Shown piece after piece: positions 41,014-49,975 of a stretch of 64,000 nt of DNA. The stretch's first letter is position 1; every line of letters starts with the position of its first letter. The DNA comes from CBDBUR01 sp965209065 (GTDB lineage Bacteria; Pseudomonadota; Alphaproteobacteria; JAPOUT01; G958296285): NCBI GenBank assembly GCA_965209065.1, contig OZ242373.1, positions 124,001 to 188,000 on the forward strand, in the 5' to 3' direction. The notes below the pieces were generated by a model. That model was given only the letters and a program-made list of their open reading frames with translations. It did not search any database and had not been told where the DNA came from. The position numbers were made by a program, and so were the translations under genes.

Positions 41014-43053
41014 TTAGGTTTGGATTTTAGAAAAATCGGCGGCTTGGCGCATCATATCTTGCGCGGCGGCGCACAGGGCTAATCTATTTTGGGTAAGGGT
41101 TTTATCGTCGGTTTCGACACGCACTTCATCAAAGAAAGTGTCAAAGTTTTGGCGCAGGCTCGCGAGTATGGTGAAGGCTTGGTTGAAATCGTGCGCCTCG
41201 AGGGCTTGAGCGTAAGCGGGCAAATTGAGCTGCTGGGCGAGGTTAATTTCGGCTTTTTCTTTTAGGAGGTCGTGGTTAAGCTTGGCAGAGCTGGCGTTAT
41301 TTTTCAAGATTCCGCTAATGCGGCGCCACGCCGCCATAAGGGCTTTGCCGTTATCGCTTTTGAGGAAGGCGTGGAGGGCTTTGACTCTCGCCTCGATGCG
41401 TTTGAGGTTGAGGTTTGTGTCTTTGATTGCGGCATCGACGAGGTCGGGCGCGAAGTCTTGGCGCAGGTGATACTTCAGCCGCTCGGTGATGAAGAGGCGC
41501 AGTTTGTCTAGCACAGCCTCATTTTGGTTGCCGTATTCTTGGAGCGCTTGGGTAAAGAGTTCGTTGAGGTTGAGTTGCGAGAAGTCGTTATCGTTACTTT
41601 CGAGGATAATTCTAATCATACCGATAGCGGCACGGCGCAAGGCGAAGGGGTCTTTAGAGCCGGTGGGCAGTTCGTTGATAGAGAAGAATCCAACGAGCGT
41701 ATCGGCGCGGTCAGCGAGTCCCAGCAGTTGCCCTTCTTTAGACGGCAAGTTATCCTTCGCGCCGATAGGCTGATAGTGTGTTTCAATAGCTCTTATTATT
41801 CTACTACCTTGCTTCTGGTCTAGCTCTTTGTTTTCCAACGGAAACAAATGCCTGCCTATACCTCCAGTGGCTTCAGGAAATTCTTGAGCTGTTTGGGTAG
41901 CAATATCAGCTTTACAATAATAGGTTGCTTGTTGAATAGCCTCGTCATTATATTTTTCACATAAGGTTTTAATACGATTGGCTTTATCTAACATTGTTCC
42001 TAGTTTCGGATAAAAAGGAAAACTTTTTAATTTTTCTCTTAATCTATCTAATCCTATTTTATTATCTTCATTAAGAAAAAATCTAAGATCTTCTAACCTA
42101 GCATCGAGCGTTTTCTTAATTCCACTTCGAGCATTTTTTTCAGCCCTTTCTTGATTTTCTTTAATTAAAGCTACAAAAACACCACTCCAGCTACTACCAT
42201 CTTTTGTAAGGAGTCCTATAGGAATACATAATTCTTTATAAAAAAGAGATTTTTGTGCTTCCCTTATACTTATAAAATCCATAAGTTGAGGAAGTGGATT
42301 TTCAGGATTCATTGATATGCTACTTTTAAGTAATTTAGGTTGTTCGGTGATTCTAGACATTTGTTTAATGATATTTTCTGTTTCAAATAACGGCTCTTTA
42401 GCAAAGTCATAACTTTTACTTTCTTTTAATAATTTTTCCATTTGCTTTTGTATTTTGTCTTGGCGTTCTTGCGGGTCAATGAGGATATTATTATCGTGCA
42501 TTGTTTTTTGGTAGTCGTCAAAGTCGCGCACCCCTTTTTTGTTGCCCGCCGTGAGCCGAGCCACTTGAAAATCTAAAGCCTCGCCATCAAGCAAGCAGGT
42601 TATTTCGCGTAAGGGTCGCACCCAGCGAAAGTCGTCACCCTCTATCCAACGCATAGACTTTTGCCACGGAAAAGCGCGCAATAATTCGGGCAAAAGCACC
42701 CTTAAACGCTCGCCCATTGCCGTTTCGGGCGTGGTGATGAGGGCGAAGTAATAGCCATCGCGCACCTCAATTTTTGCTGCTGTGCCGCAGGTGCGCGTGA
42801 AGCCTTCAACCGCTTTAGCGGGCGCGCTTTCGGGCGGTCCGCGTCTTTCTTCGCTTCGCGCGGGTAGGGTGGTCGGCACTTCGTCAAGGCAGATGCCAAA
42901 GCGCAACGGGGTTGAAAAGGTCGCGCGGGTTTTCGCTGCCACGCCTTCCTTACGAAAGGCATCGAGCAAAAGCCGCTCTAGGCTTAGCGCGGCGGTTTCT
43001 TGTTGCGCCGGAGGTATCTCCTCTGACACGAGTTCTAAAAAGAATTCAGCCAT
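41014..43053 (-). CDS. glyS: Glycine--tRNA ligase beta subunit
   Basis: GlyS (679 residues) is the tRNA-binding subunit of the bacterial alpha2beta2 glycyl-tRNA synthetase. The N terminus MAEFFLELVSEEIPPAQ and the KSMRWIEGDDFRWVRPLR block are typical. The middle has LDARLEDLRFFLNED, PKLGTMLDKANRI and EFPEATGGIGRHLF (usually EFPELQG), then LADRADTLVGFFSINELPTGSKDPFALRRA, and a C-terminal anticodon-binding helical domain. The start at 43053 overlaps glyQ by eight bases; the upstream frame extension is rejected. Bases about 41775-42475 are strikingly AT-rich and less like typical GlyS than the flanks, which suggests a recombined segment. Confidence 0.94.
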   Translation of the reverse strand: MAEFFLELVSEEIPPAQQETAALSLERLLLDAFRKEGVAAKTRATFSTPLRFGICLDEVPTTLPARSEERRGPPESAPAKAVEGFTRTCGTAAKIEVRDGYYFALITTPETAMGERLRVLLPELLRAFPWQKSMRWIEGDDFRWVRPLREITCLLDGEALDFQVARLTAGNKKGVRDFDDYQKTMHDNNILIDPQERQDKIQKQMEKLLKESKSYDFAKEPLFETENIIKQMSRITEQPKLLKSSISMNPENPLPQLMDFISIREAQKSLFYKELCIPIGLLTKDGSSWSGVFVALIKENQERAEKNARSGIKKTLDARLEDLRFFLNEDNKIGLDRLREKLKSFPFYPKLGTMLDKANRIKTLCEKYNDEAIQQATYYCKADIATQTAQEFPEATGGIGRHLFPLENKELDQKQGSRIIRAIETHYQPIGAKDNLPSKEGQLLGLADRADTLVGFFSINELPTGSKDPFALRRAAIGMIRIILESNDNDFSQLNLNELFTQALQEYGNQNEAVLDKLRLFITERLKYHLRQDFAPDLVDAAIKDTNLNLKRIEARVKALHAFLKSDNGKALMAAWRRISGILKNNASSAKLNHDLLKEKAEINLAQQLNLPAYAQALEAHDFNQAFTILASLRQNFDTFFDEVRVETDDKTLTQNRLALCAAAQDMMRQAADFSKIQT
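41775..42475. other. AT-rich mosaic block inside glyS
   Basis: By eye the G+C of this stretch is far below that of both flanks, with many A/T third codon positions (runs such as TTTTTAATTTTTCTC) where the rest of glyS uses G or C. Borders are approximate. The frame stays open. It covers about residues 190-425 of GlyS. Confidence 0.6.
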
Positions 43054-43891
43054 TCTGCTTAACCCAAGCTTGAGCGCACGCGCACGCCAAGTCGCGCACG
43101 CGCTTGATATAATCGGGTCGCGCGGCGTGAGAAATGGCGCCACGCGCATCGAGCACATTAAACAGATGGCTTGCTTTCAAGCAATAGTCGTAAGCCGGCA
43201 AAACCAGTTCCTGCGCTAATAATTTTTTACATTCGGTTTGCATATCGTCAAAGTGGTTTTGGAGCATTTTCACATCGGCGGCTTCAAAGTTGAACGCGGA
43301 GAATTGCTTTTCGTTTTCTTGAAACACATCGCCGTAAGTTTTGCCCCCGCCGAAATCGAGGTCATAGACGCTATCGCTATTTTGTATAAACATCGCAAGG
43401 CGTTCCAAGCCGTAAGTAATTTCGACACAAACCGGTTCGCAGTCTATCCCGCCGACTTGCTGGAAGTAGGTAAATTGTGTTATCTCCATTCCGTCACAAC
43501 GCACTTCCCAGCCCAAGCCCCACGCGCCGAGCGTCGGGCTTTCCCAATCGTCTTCAATAAATTTAATATCATGCTCGCTGGGTTTGATGCCGATGGTTTC
43601 TAAACTTTGAGTATAGAGGTAGCGCACGTCATCGGGGTTTGGTTTTAGAATAACTTGCATTTGATAATAGTGTTGGAGTCGATTTGGATTATCGCCATAG
43701 CGTCCGTCGTCGGGTCGGCGCGAGGGCTGGACATAAACGCAGCTCCATGGCTCAGTGCCGAGCGCGCGCAGAAAAGTTGCGGGGTGAAAAGTGCCGGCGC
43801 CCATTTCCACGTCATAGGGCTGGAGGACGATACAATCATTGTCCGCCCAAAACCGCTGGAGGTCTAGAATCATTGTTTGGAAGTCTTTCAT
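43046..43891 (-). CDS. glyQ: Glycine--tRNA ligase alpha subunit
   Basis: GlyQ (281 residues) carries the catalytic core of the bacterial heterotetrameric enzyme. The start region reads LQRFWADNDCIVLQPYDVE and MGAGTFHPATFLRALG, followed by YVQPSRRPDDGRYGDNPNR, all class II synthetase landmarks; SPTLGAWGLGWEVRCDGMEITQFTYFQ and the GLERLAMF motif 3 arginine follow. It overlaps glyS by eight bases and opens the glyQ-glyS-ppdK-polyprenyl synthase run. No glycine riboswitch or T-box was seen in the short gap before it. Confidence 0.97.
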   Translation of the reverse strand: MKDFQTMILDLQRFWADNDCIVLQPYDVEMGAGTFHPATFLRALGTEPWSCVYVQPSRRPDDGRYGDNPNRLQHYYQMQVILKPNPDDVRYLYTQSLETIGIKPSEHDIKFIEDDWESPTLGAWGLGWEVRCDGMEITQFTYFQQVGGIDCEPVCVEITYGLERLAMFIQNSDSVYDLDFGGGKTYGDVFQENEKQFSAFNFEAADVKMLQNHFDDMQTECKKLLAQELVLPAYDYCLKASHLFNVLDARGAISHAARPDYIKRVRDLACACAQAWVKQNG

Positions 43892-43911
43892 TATGATTTA
43901 TTCATTATGGC

Positions 43912-45981
43912 TTATTTATAGGGGCGAATGGCGCGCATTGCAAAGCTATAGACTTCGGCGAGCTCGTGGAGAGCGGCGAATCTGCCGCTTTTGCCTGCGT
44001 GTCCTGCGCTCATTTCGGTTTTGAGGGCGATGGGGTTATCTGCCTGCTGCGCCTGCCGTAGCCGCGCGACCCACTTGGTTGCTTCCCAATAGCCGACGCG
44101 CGGGTCGCTCACACCGCTCGTGGCGAGAATCCACGGGTAGGGCTGGGGCTTCACATTATCATAGGGGGAGTAAGCGGCGATAGTGTGATAGGCACTTTTG
44201 CTTTTGATGGGGTTGCCCCACTCAAGCCACTCGGGCGGAGTGAGCGGCAGGGTGTCGTCAAGCATTGTCGCGAGCACATCGACAAAAGGCACTTGCGCGA
44301 TGATGGCTCTAAACAAATCGGGCGCGCTGTTGGCGATAGCGCCCATCAGCATTCCGCCTGCCGAGCCGCCTTGCGCGATGATATTGCCTTTAGCGACAAG
44401 CTCGTGCGCTATCAGGTATTGCGCGCAGGTTATGAAGTCGCGGAAGGTGTTGGGTTTATTTTCCAGCTTGCCGTCTAGATACCAGCTTCTGCCTTTCATC
44501 GCACCGCCGCGCACATGGGCGAGCGCGAAAGTGATGCCGCGTTTCACCAAAGACAAGCGATGAGAAGAGAAGCTTGGCGGTATGGTGATGCCGTAAGCGC
44601 CATAGCCATAGAGCCAGAGGGCGCGCTCGGCAGCCGGCGGCGTTGCTTTGTGATAAAAAATAGAAATGGGAATTTGATTTCCGTCTTTGGTTTTGGCGGC
44701 GCGCATTTCACAAACGAAATCATCGGGGTTGTGTCCGCCTTGAACTTCTTGCGTTTTCAATAGGGTTTTTTCTTGCGTGGTTAGATTGAAATCGAAAGTT
44801 TGTTGCGGCTGGCGCGGCGAACTATAAAACAACCGAAGCGTTTCTGTTTTATATTCATAGCCTGATGAAAAACGTAGCTGGTGCGGCTCGGTAGAGAATT
44901 GATATTGATACTCCGTGTCATTTTTGAGCGAGCGCACGATGAGTTTAGGCAAGCCCTCGCTTCGCACGAGGCGCACGAGATAATGTTCAAACAGCGCGAA
45001 GTCTAAAATGTAATCGCCTTGCTGGTGCGCGATAGCTTCACGCCACAGGTGCGGAGTTTTTTCATCGGCGACCATTATCTTAAAATCAACCGCCTGCTCA
45101 TTGGTTAAGATAAAAAATCTTTTGTTGGCTTTATCATATTCAAGGTCATATTCAATGCCTGCCTGCCTCGCTTTAACTTTATGGAGTTCCTTATGTTTGA
45201 GAATAAACACTTCACTGCTATCGTGGTCATAAACATTGATGAAAAGAAGCCCGCCCGCGCCACTCGCTAAAGGTTTATCGATAGACAAAAAGAAGGCGGG
45301 GTCTTGGTTGGTAAAAACGACCTCATCGCGCGCTTGCGGCGTGCCGAGCCGATGTTTTTTCACCTCAAAGGGGCGGTGGCGCTCATCGAGCGTGGTGTAA
45401 TAAATGTCGGTCTCGTCCCACACGAAGCTGCCATCACAGCCTTTTATTGTGTCGATAATTTGCCCGCTTTCAATAGAGGTAATGGTAATGTCGTAAAACT
45501 CCCCGCCGGAAACATCAGCCGCGTAGGCAAAGTATGAGTGGCTGGTAGAATGCTCGGTTTCGCCGAGCTTGAAAAAATCATTTTGCGCATTGAGAACATC
45601 TGCATCTAACAGCAACTTTTTATCCGCGCTATTTTTGTCATCTTTGAGCTGGCGAAAAAAACAAGGTTGCTCTTGTCCTTGCGCGAATTCTTGCCAATAA
45701 ATAAATTCTCCATCAGGCAGAGGCACTTGCTTGTCGCGGTCGGGAATGCGCGCCTTCATTTCTGCCAGCAGTTCTTTTTGTAAAGAAGCAACCGGGCTTA
45801 ACAAATCGTCAAAATAATCATTTTCTTTTTCAAGGTAAGTTTTTATTTCTTGCGGCAAGGAGGTGGGGTCTTTAAGAATTTCCTGCCAATTATCCGCGCG
45901 CACCCAAGCGAATTCGTCCTCGCGCTTGATGTTATGAAAAAAAGTATGAGAAGGCTTGCGGGCTAAAAGAGGCGGTTTCAT
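43912..45981 (-). CDS. S9-family oligopeptidase (oligopeptidase B-like)
   Basis: The 689-residue serine peptidase should cleave small peptides in the cytoplasm. It has an N-terminal seven-bladed propeller (about residues 60-400) and a C-terminal alpha/beta hydrolase domain with LYGYGAYGITIPPSF, RGGAMKGRSWY, the nucleophile motif GGSAGGMLMGA, and a histidine in MSAGHAGKSGRF. This pattern fits oligopeptidase B (PtrB), which prefers basic residues. The frame is open nine codons further (GTG at 46008) into msrB, but the ATG at 45981 (MKPPLLARKPS) fits the family start. It follows msrB by 13 bases. Confidence 0.92.
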   Translation of the reverse strand: MKPPLLARKPSHTFFHNIKREDEFAWVRADNWQEILKDPTSLPQEIKTYLEKENDYFDDLLSPVASLQKELLAEMKARIPDRDKQVPLPDGEFIYWQEFAQGQEQPCFFRQLKDDKNSADKKLLLDADVLNAQNDFFKLGETEHSTSHSYFAYAADVSGGEFYDITITSIESGQIIDTIKGCDGSFVWDETDIYYTTLDERHRPFEVKKHRLGTPQARDEVVFTNQDPAFFLSIDKPLASGAGGLLFINVYDHDSSEVFILKHKELHKVKARQAGIEYDLEYDKANKRFFILTNEQAVDFKIMVADEKTPHLWREAIAHQQGDYILDFALFEHYLVRLVRSEGLPKLIVRSLKNDTEYQYQFSTEPHQLRFSSGYEYKTETLRLFYSSPRQPQQTFDFNLTTQEKTLLKTQEVQGGHNPDDFVCEMRAAKTKDGNQIPISIFYHKATPPAAERALWLYGYGAYGITIPPSFSSHRLSLVKRGITFALAHVRGGAMKGRSWYLDGKLENKPNTFRDFITCAQYLIAHELVAKGNIIAQGGSAGGMLMGAIANSAPDLFRAIIAQVPFVDVLATMLDDTLPLTPPEWLEWGNPIKSKSAYHTIAAYSPYDNVKPQPYPWILATSGVSDPRVGYWEATKWVARLRQAQQADNPIALKTEMSAGHAGKSGRFAALHELAEVYSFAMRAIRPYK

Positions 45982-45994
45982 TTTGGAACAAAGC

Positions 45995-46366
45995 CTACTT
46001 TGGCACAAAGTTGAGCGCCAATCCGTTCATACAATAACGCAAGCCGGTTGGTTTAGGTCCATCATTAAAGACATGCCCCAAATGAGCATCGCACTGACTA
46101 CAGATAATTTCAACGCGGCGCATACCCAAAGAATTATCCGCGCGCTCGCCGACAGCACCGCCGATAGCTTGAAAGAAGCTCGGCCAGCCTGAGCCCGAGT
46201 CATATTTCGCGGCGGAAGAAAACAGAGGCGCATCACAACAAGCGCATAGAAAAGAGCCTTCGCGTTTTTCGTCATTGAGCGGGCTAGAGAAAGCAGGCTC
46301 GGTAGCGGCGCACTGCGTAATCTGGTATTGTTCAGGCGTTAGCCTATCCTTTAAGGATTGGCTCAT
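45995..46366 (-). CDS. msrB: Peptide-methionine (R)-S-oxide reductase
   Basis: MsrB repairs oxidised methionine (R form) in proteins. The 123-residue product has two zinc-binding cysteine pairs (CACC and CSQC), the DSGSGWPSFFQAI block, and the catalytic cysteine in GLRYCMNGLALNF. Length is normal for the single-domain enzyme. The start overlaps the MaoC stop by four bases, and the oligopeptidase gene follows. Confidence 0.95.
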   Translation of the reverse strand: MSQSLKDRLTPEQYQITQCAATEPAFSSPLNDEKREGSFLCACCDAPLFSSAAKYDSGSGWPSFFQAIGGAVGERADNSLGMRRVEIICSQCDAHLGHVFNDGPKPTGLRYCMNGLALNFVPK

Positions 46367-46815
46367 TCAAACAGAAGGGAGATAGTTTCAGCGACCATCG
46401 CGGGTCGTTCTTGTCCTTCAATTTCCATTGTAATTTCGGTAACCGCTTGTAGCCCGCCAGATTTGGGTGTGGCTTCTATCAGTTTCACGCGCGCGCGGAC
46501 TTTAGAATCGACTGGCACCATATTGGTGAAGCGCACTTTATTCGCACCATAATTGATGCCGCGGCTAACAGATTTAATACGGCTAATATCGCCGGTCATC
46601 TTGGGTAGGAGGGATAGGGTCAGGTATCCGTGAGCGATGGTCGACATATTGAGGTCTTGCTTACACCTTTCGACATCGAGATGAATCCACTGGTGGTCTT
46701 CGGTGGCGTCAGCGAAGTTGTTTATTCTGTTTTGGTCTATTTGGAACCACTCGCTCACGCCGAGCTCTTCGCCGACAGCTTTGGTATATTCTTCAAGGTT
46801 TTGGAATTCGCGCAT
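46363..46815 (-). CDS. MaoC-family hydratase/dehydratase
   Basis: The 150-residue hotdog protein has the R-specific enoyl-CoA hydratase motif: INNFADATEDHQWIHLDVERC (catalytic D and H) and TIAHGYLTLSLLP, with the INYGANKVRF block typical of bacterial MaoC-like dehydratases of the NodN subgroup. It hydrates or dehydrates CoA thioesters. It lies 17 bases after the acyl-CoA ligase gene and overlaps msrB, so an operon of ligase and hydratase is likely. Confidence 0.9.
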   Translation of the reverse strand: MREFQNLEEYTKAVGEELGVSEWFQIDQNRINNFADATEDHQWIHLDVERCKQDLNMSTIAHGYLTLSLLPKMTGDISRIKSVSRGINYGANKVRFTNMVPVDSKVRARVKLIEATPKSGGLQAVTEITMEIEGQERPAMVAETISLLFE

Positions 46816-46832
46816 AATTTCCTCCTGTTGCG

Positions 46833-48437
46833 TTAAATAATTTTAGAGTCTTTTTTACCCCAATACCTATCGCGAAGCAAGCGTTTATACAGCTTGCCGG
46901 TAGCGTGGCGCGGGAGTTCCTTTTCAAAATCGACAGATTTCGGGCATTTAACGGGGGAGAGGTGCTGCTTACAAAAAGCGATAACATCTTCAGCGAGAGC
47001 ATCGTTGGCGTCTGCCCAGTTGATGGGCTGGACGACAGCTTTCACTTCCTCGCCGAAGTCCTCGTTGGGAACGCCGATAACCGCGACATCGGCGACTTTA
47101 TCGTGGTTGATAATCACATTTTCGGCTTCCTGCGGGTAGATATTGACGCCGCCGGAGATAATCATAAAGGCTTTTCGGTCGGTGAGATAGAGGTAGCCCT
47201 CATCGTCGAGCTTGCCGATATCGCCGAGCGTAGACCACTGCGCTTGCGAAGGATGGCGACTCTCTTTGGTTTTTTGCGGGTCGTTATGATACGAGAACTG
47301 GTTTTCGTTCTCGAAAAAAATCACGCCTTCCTCGCCGACGGGCAGCTCTTTGCCGTTTTCATCGCAGATGTGAAGGATGCCAGTAATCGCCCGACCGACC
47401 GAGCCAACATGCTCTAGCCACTCTTCAGAAGAGATAGCGCAAAAGCCATTGCCCTCAGTGCCGGCGTAGTATTCATAGATGACGTTGCCCCACCACTTTA
47501 TCATTTGCTTTTTAATTTCAACGGGGCAAGGAGCAGCCGCGTGAATAGCAACTTGTATAGAGCTCACGTCATATTTATCGCGCGCCTCTTGCGGCATTTT
47601 GAGCATACGCACGAACATAGTCGGCACGAATTGACTATGGGTGATTTTGTGCTTCTCGATTACTTGGAGGCATTGTTCGGGGTCGAAGTGCTCCATTATA
47701 ATAGTGGTGCCGCCGAGCCTCTGTATCGCCATCGTAAAGCGCAGGGGTGCGGCGTGATAAAGCGGAGCAGGCGTTAGATAAATCATATCGGGGCTGGCGC
47801 CATAGAGCAACATCATCAAACCGGCGACAGCATCGGGTGCGTCAAAGGGCGTGTCGGGCAAGGGGCGGCGCACGCCTTTCGGCTTTCCTGTCGTGCCGGA
47901 CGAGTAGAGCATATCCGTGCCGGCGATTTGCTTGGGTATGGGCGCGGTCGGCTGCGGCTGAACGAGCGCGTCAAAATTCTGGTAGCCTTGAATCTCACCA
48001 CCGACACTAACGAAGTGAATATCACCACACAGGGCAGGCACTTGCTGCGCCACTTGCGCCAAGCCTTGCGAGGCAAAGAGAATCTTTGCGTTGGCATCTT
48101 TAACGATATATTCAATCTCGCTGGCGGTGAGGCGCGAAGAAATGGCAGTGAAATACAACCCCGAGCGCTGTGCTGCCCAAGCGATTTGTAGGAACTCGGG
48201 AGTGTTTTCCATAAACAGCGCGATAGCATCGCCGGTTTTCAGCCCGAGCGCTAGAAAGAGTTGCGCGATTTGGTTAGAGCGCTCCTCAAGCTCGCGGTAA
48301 GTGATGACCTTGCCGGAGTTCGCCATAATGTAGGCGGGTTTATCGGGGTTGGTGGCGGCGTGATGGGTTGGGTGCGCCTCGGTGCCGGCGGCGGCGCTCA
48401 CCTCGTCGGTAGAAGTATAGGGTGTTGTGTCACTCAT
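46833..48437 (-). CDS. Acyl-CoA synthetase (AMP-forming ligase)
   Basis: The 534-residue enzyme activates a carboxylic acid to its CoA thioester through an acyl-AMP. Motifs: LYSSGTTGKPKGVRRPL (ATP loop), EYYAGTEGNGF (A5), YLTDRKAFMIISGGVNIYPQE (A8 hinge) and RHATGKLYKRLLRDRY with the catalytic lysine near the end. The substrate is not readable; family annotation often says fatty-acyl or bile-acid/steroid type. Together with MaoC and the enoyl-CoA hydratase at 50399 it points to CoA-ester catabolism, with electrons passing via ETF-QO. Confidence 0.92.
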   Translation of the reverse strand: MSDTTPYTSTDEVSAAAGTEAHPTHHAATNPDKPAYIMANSGKVITYRELEERSNQIAQLFLALGLKTGDAIALFMENTPEFLQIAWAAQRSGLYFTAISSRLTASEIEYIVKDANAKILFASQGLAQVAQQVPALCGDIHFVSVGGEIQGYQNFDALVQPQPTAPIPKQIAGTDMLYSSGTTGKPKGVRRPLPDTPFDAPDAVAGLMMLLYGASPDMIYLTPAPLYHAAPLRFTMAIQRLGGTTIIMEHFDPEQCLQVIEKHKITHSQFVPTMFVRMLKMPQEARDKYDVSSIQVAIHAAAPCPVEIKKQMIKWWGNVIYEYYAGTEGNGFCAISSEEWLEHVGSVGRAITGILHICDENGKELPVGEEGVIFFENENQFSYHNDPQKTKESRHPSQAQWSTLGDIGKLDDEGYLYLTDRKAFMIISGGVNIYPQEAENVIINHDKVADVAVIGVPNEDFGEEVKAVVQPINWADANDALAEDVIAFCKQHLSPVKCPKSVDFEKELPRHATGKLYKRLLRDRYWGKKDSKII

Positions 48438-48560
48438 TTTTCCTCTCCTCTTTAGCTGAAATTATACCGCCGAACCGCCCTTTTGACAAGAAGCAAATTT
48501 TGACTATCGCTCGCAAAGAGGGCAAGATAGACGAACGAATCTAATTTTAGCGAGGATAAG

Positions 48561-49391
48561 ATGAAAGCAATTTATAGAGGCAAGCGCGCGACCCTATATC
48601 ACGGCGATGCTTTGGAAGCGATGGCGGGATTGAGTCCTAGCTCTGTTGATATGATATTTGCTGACCCGCCTTATAACCTGTCTAATGATGGCTTTACCTG
48701 CCATGCGGGCAAGCGCGTTAGTGTCAATAAAGGTAAGTGGGATAAAAGCAAAGGTTTAGATGAGGATTTTGCCTTTCATCGCGAATGGATTGCGGCGAGT
48801 CGTCGAGTCTTAAAGCCGAACGGCACTTTATGGTTGTCGGGAACTTATCACTCAATTTATAGTTGTGGTTTTGCCTTGCAGTTAGACGGCTGGCATATTC
48901 TCAATGATATTTGCTGGTTCAAGCCTAACGCGGCGCCAAATCTTTCTTGCCGAATGTTTACCGCCAGCCACGAAACTTTAATCTGGGCTAGGAAAGACAA
49001 AAAAGCAAAGCACACTTTCAACTATGAAGCTATGCGCGATGGCGATTGGCTTGGCGATGCAATAAAAAAGCCAAAGACACAAATGCGTTCTGTCTGGCAA
49101 ATCACGACACCTGCGGCGGCAGAAAAAAAGCATGGCAAACATCCAACGCAAAAATCTTTAGCCTTGCTTGATAGAATAGTTTTAGCTTCGACAAAAAAGA
49201 ACGCACTTATTTTAGATCCTTTCTGCGGCAGTGCGACGACGGGCGTTGCGGCTTTACGCTACGGCAGGAAATTTATCGGCATTGATTCCGATAAAAGCTA
49301 CTTAACGAAGTTAGCTCTCCCTCGCCTAAAAGACGCACTTAAAGTTCCTGTTGCCCTTCAGCCTAAACTAGCTTTCGCCCAAGCAGGTTGA
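48561..49391 (+). CDS. DpnA/M.MboIB-like N6-adenine DNA methyltransferase
   Basis: The 276-residue enzyme has DPPYNLS (motif IV, about residues 35-41) near the N terminus and the SAM-binding motif I at the C-terminal side (LDPFCGSATTG), again beta-group order. VSVNKGKWDK, NAAPNLSCRMFTASHETLIWARK and KHPTQKSLALLDRIVLAS closely resemble the second methyltransferases of DpnII/MboI-type systems, so a GATC-like site is plausible but inferred. Motif I reads GSATTG rather than the usual GSGTTG. The GTG of an unknown 192-residue gene starts five bases after its stop. It lies opposite the ligase gene across about 120 bases. Confidence 0.88.
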   Translation: MKAIYRGKRATLYHGDALEAMAGLSPSSVDMIFADPPYNLSNDGFTCHAGKRVSVNKGKWDKSKGLDEDFAFHREWIAASRRVLKPNGTLWLSGTYHSIYSCGFALQLDGWHILNDICWFKPNAAPNLSCRMFTASHETLIWARKDKKAKHTFNYEAMRDGDWLGDAIKKPKTQMRSVWQITTPAAAEKKHGKHPTQKSLALLDRIVLASTKKNALILDPFCGSATTGVAALRYGRKFIGIDSDKSYLTKLALPRLKDALKVPVALQPKLAFAQAG

Positions 49392-49395
49392 TGAG

Positions 49396-49974
49396 GTGTC
49401 AGCGGCATTTGAAAAGTTTACCAAAACAAAGGGAGGCAACACCTCTGCTCTTGTAAAAAAACACGGGGAACCGATTGCCACTATACAGGTGAATGATATT
49501 TATAAAGTTGCTATTTTCAAGGGATCTATCTCTGATCTTGATATTATTGTAAAATATATGCAGAAACAGCAAAATGGCGAATGGTCGAAAGTTCGCACAC
49601 CAAAACATATTCATTGGGTTGTAGATTTATTAATTAAATTAAATATGGAACCTCAAAAAACAAAAGAATTTTTATCTTTGCTGATTGATTTATGGAATAA
49701 AACAGGCGGTTTTAGAGACGAAAATGAAAGGAATAATTTTTCTTTAGAGCAACTTTTATTAGATTGTTCTAAGGAGGTTAAAAAGTTCAAATCACTCAAT
49801 AACAAAGGCGAGTATAGCATAAAATTTTTGATGTTGGTGGCTACGCTTTTGATAAAACAAGAAAAGTCAAACAGAGCAGATGCTTATATGTTTAAGAATG
49901 TTTTAGATGCTTTACTAGAAGGAAAAGACATTTTTAAGATTGTGAGCACAGCCACTCATAACAGCAGGAGGTAA
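49396..49974 (+). CDS. Unrecognised protein coupled to a DNA methyltransferase (candidate endonuclease)
   Basis: This 192-residue product starts with GTG just after the methyltransferase stop. I do not recognise a family. It is lysine-rich, mostly helical from residue 60 on (HIHWVVDLLIKLNM, KEFLSLLIDLWNKTGGF, FLMLVATLLIKQEKSNRADAYMFKNVL), with a short beta-rich start (IATIQVNDIYKVAIFKGS). No HNH, PD-(D/E)XK or GIY-YIG motif is obvious. Its DNA is clearly more AT-rich than the genes around it, a sign of recent arrival. By position it is the natural candidate for the restriction partner, but it might also be a control or unrelated protein. Confidence 0.6.
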   Translation: MSAAFEKFTKTKGGNTSALVKKHGEPIATIQVNDIYKVAIFKGSISDLDIIVKYMQKQQNGEWSKVRTPKHIHWVVDLLIKLNMEPQKTKEFLSLLIDLWNKTGGFRDENERNNFSLEQLLLDCSKEVKKFKSLNNKGEYSIKFLMLVATLLIKQEKSNRADAYMFKNVLDALLEGKDIFKIVSTATHNSRR

Positions 49975-49975
49975 A

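Noticed and set aside
43054..43158. N-terminal extension of glyS
   Set aside because: It lies inside glyQ and reads as out-of-frame glyQ sequence; the true GlyS start motif begins at 43053.
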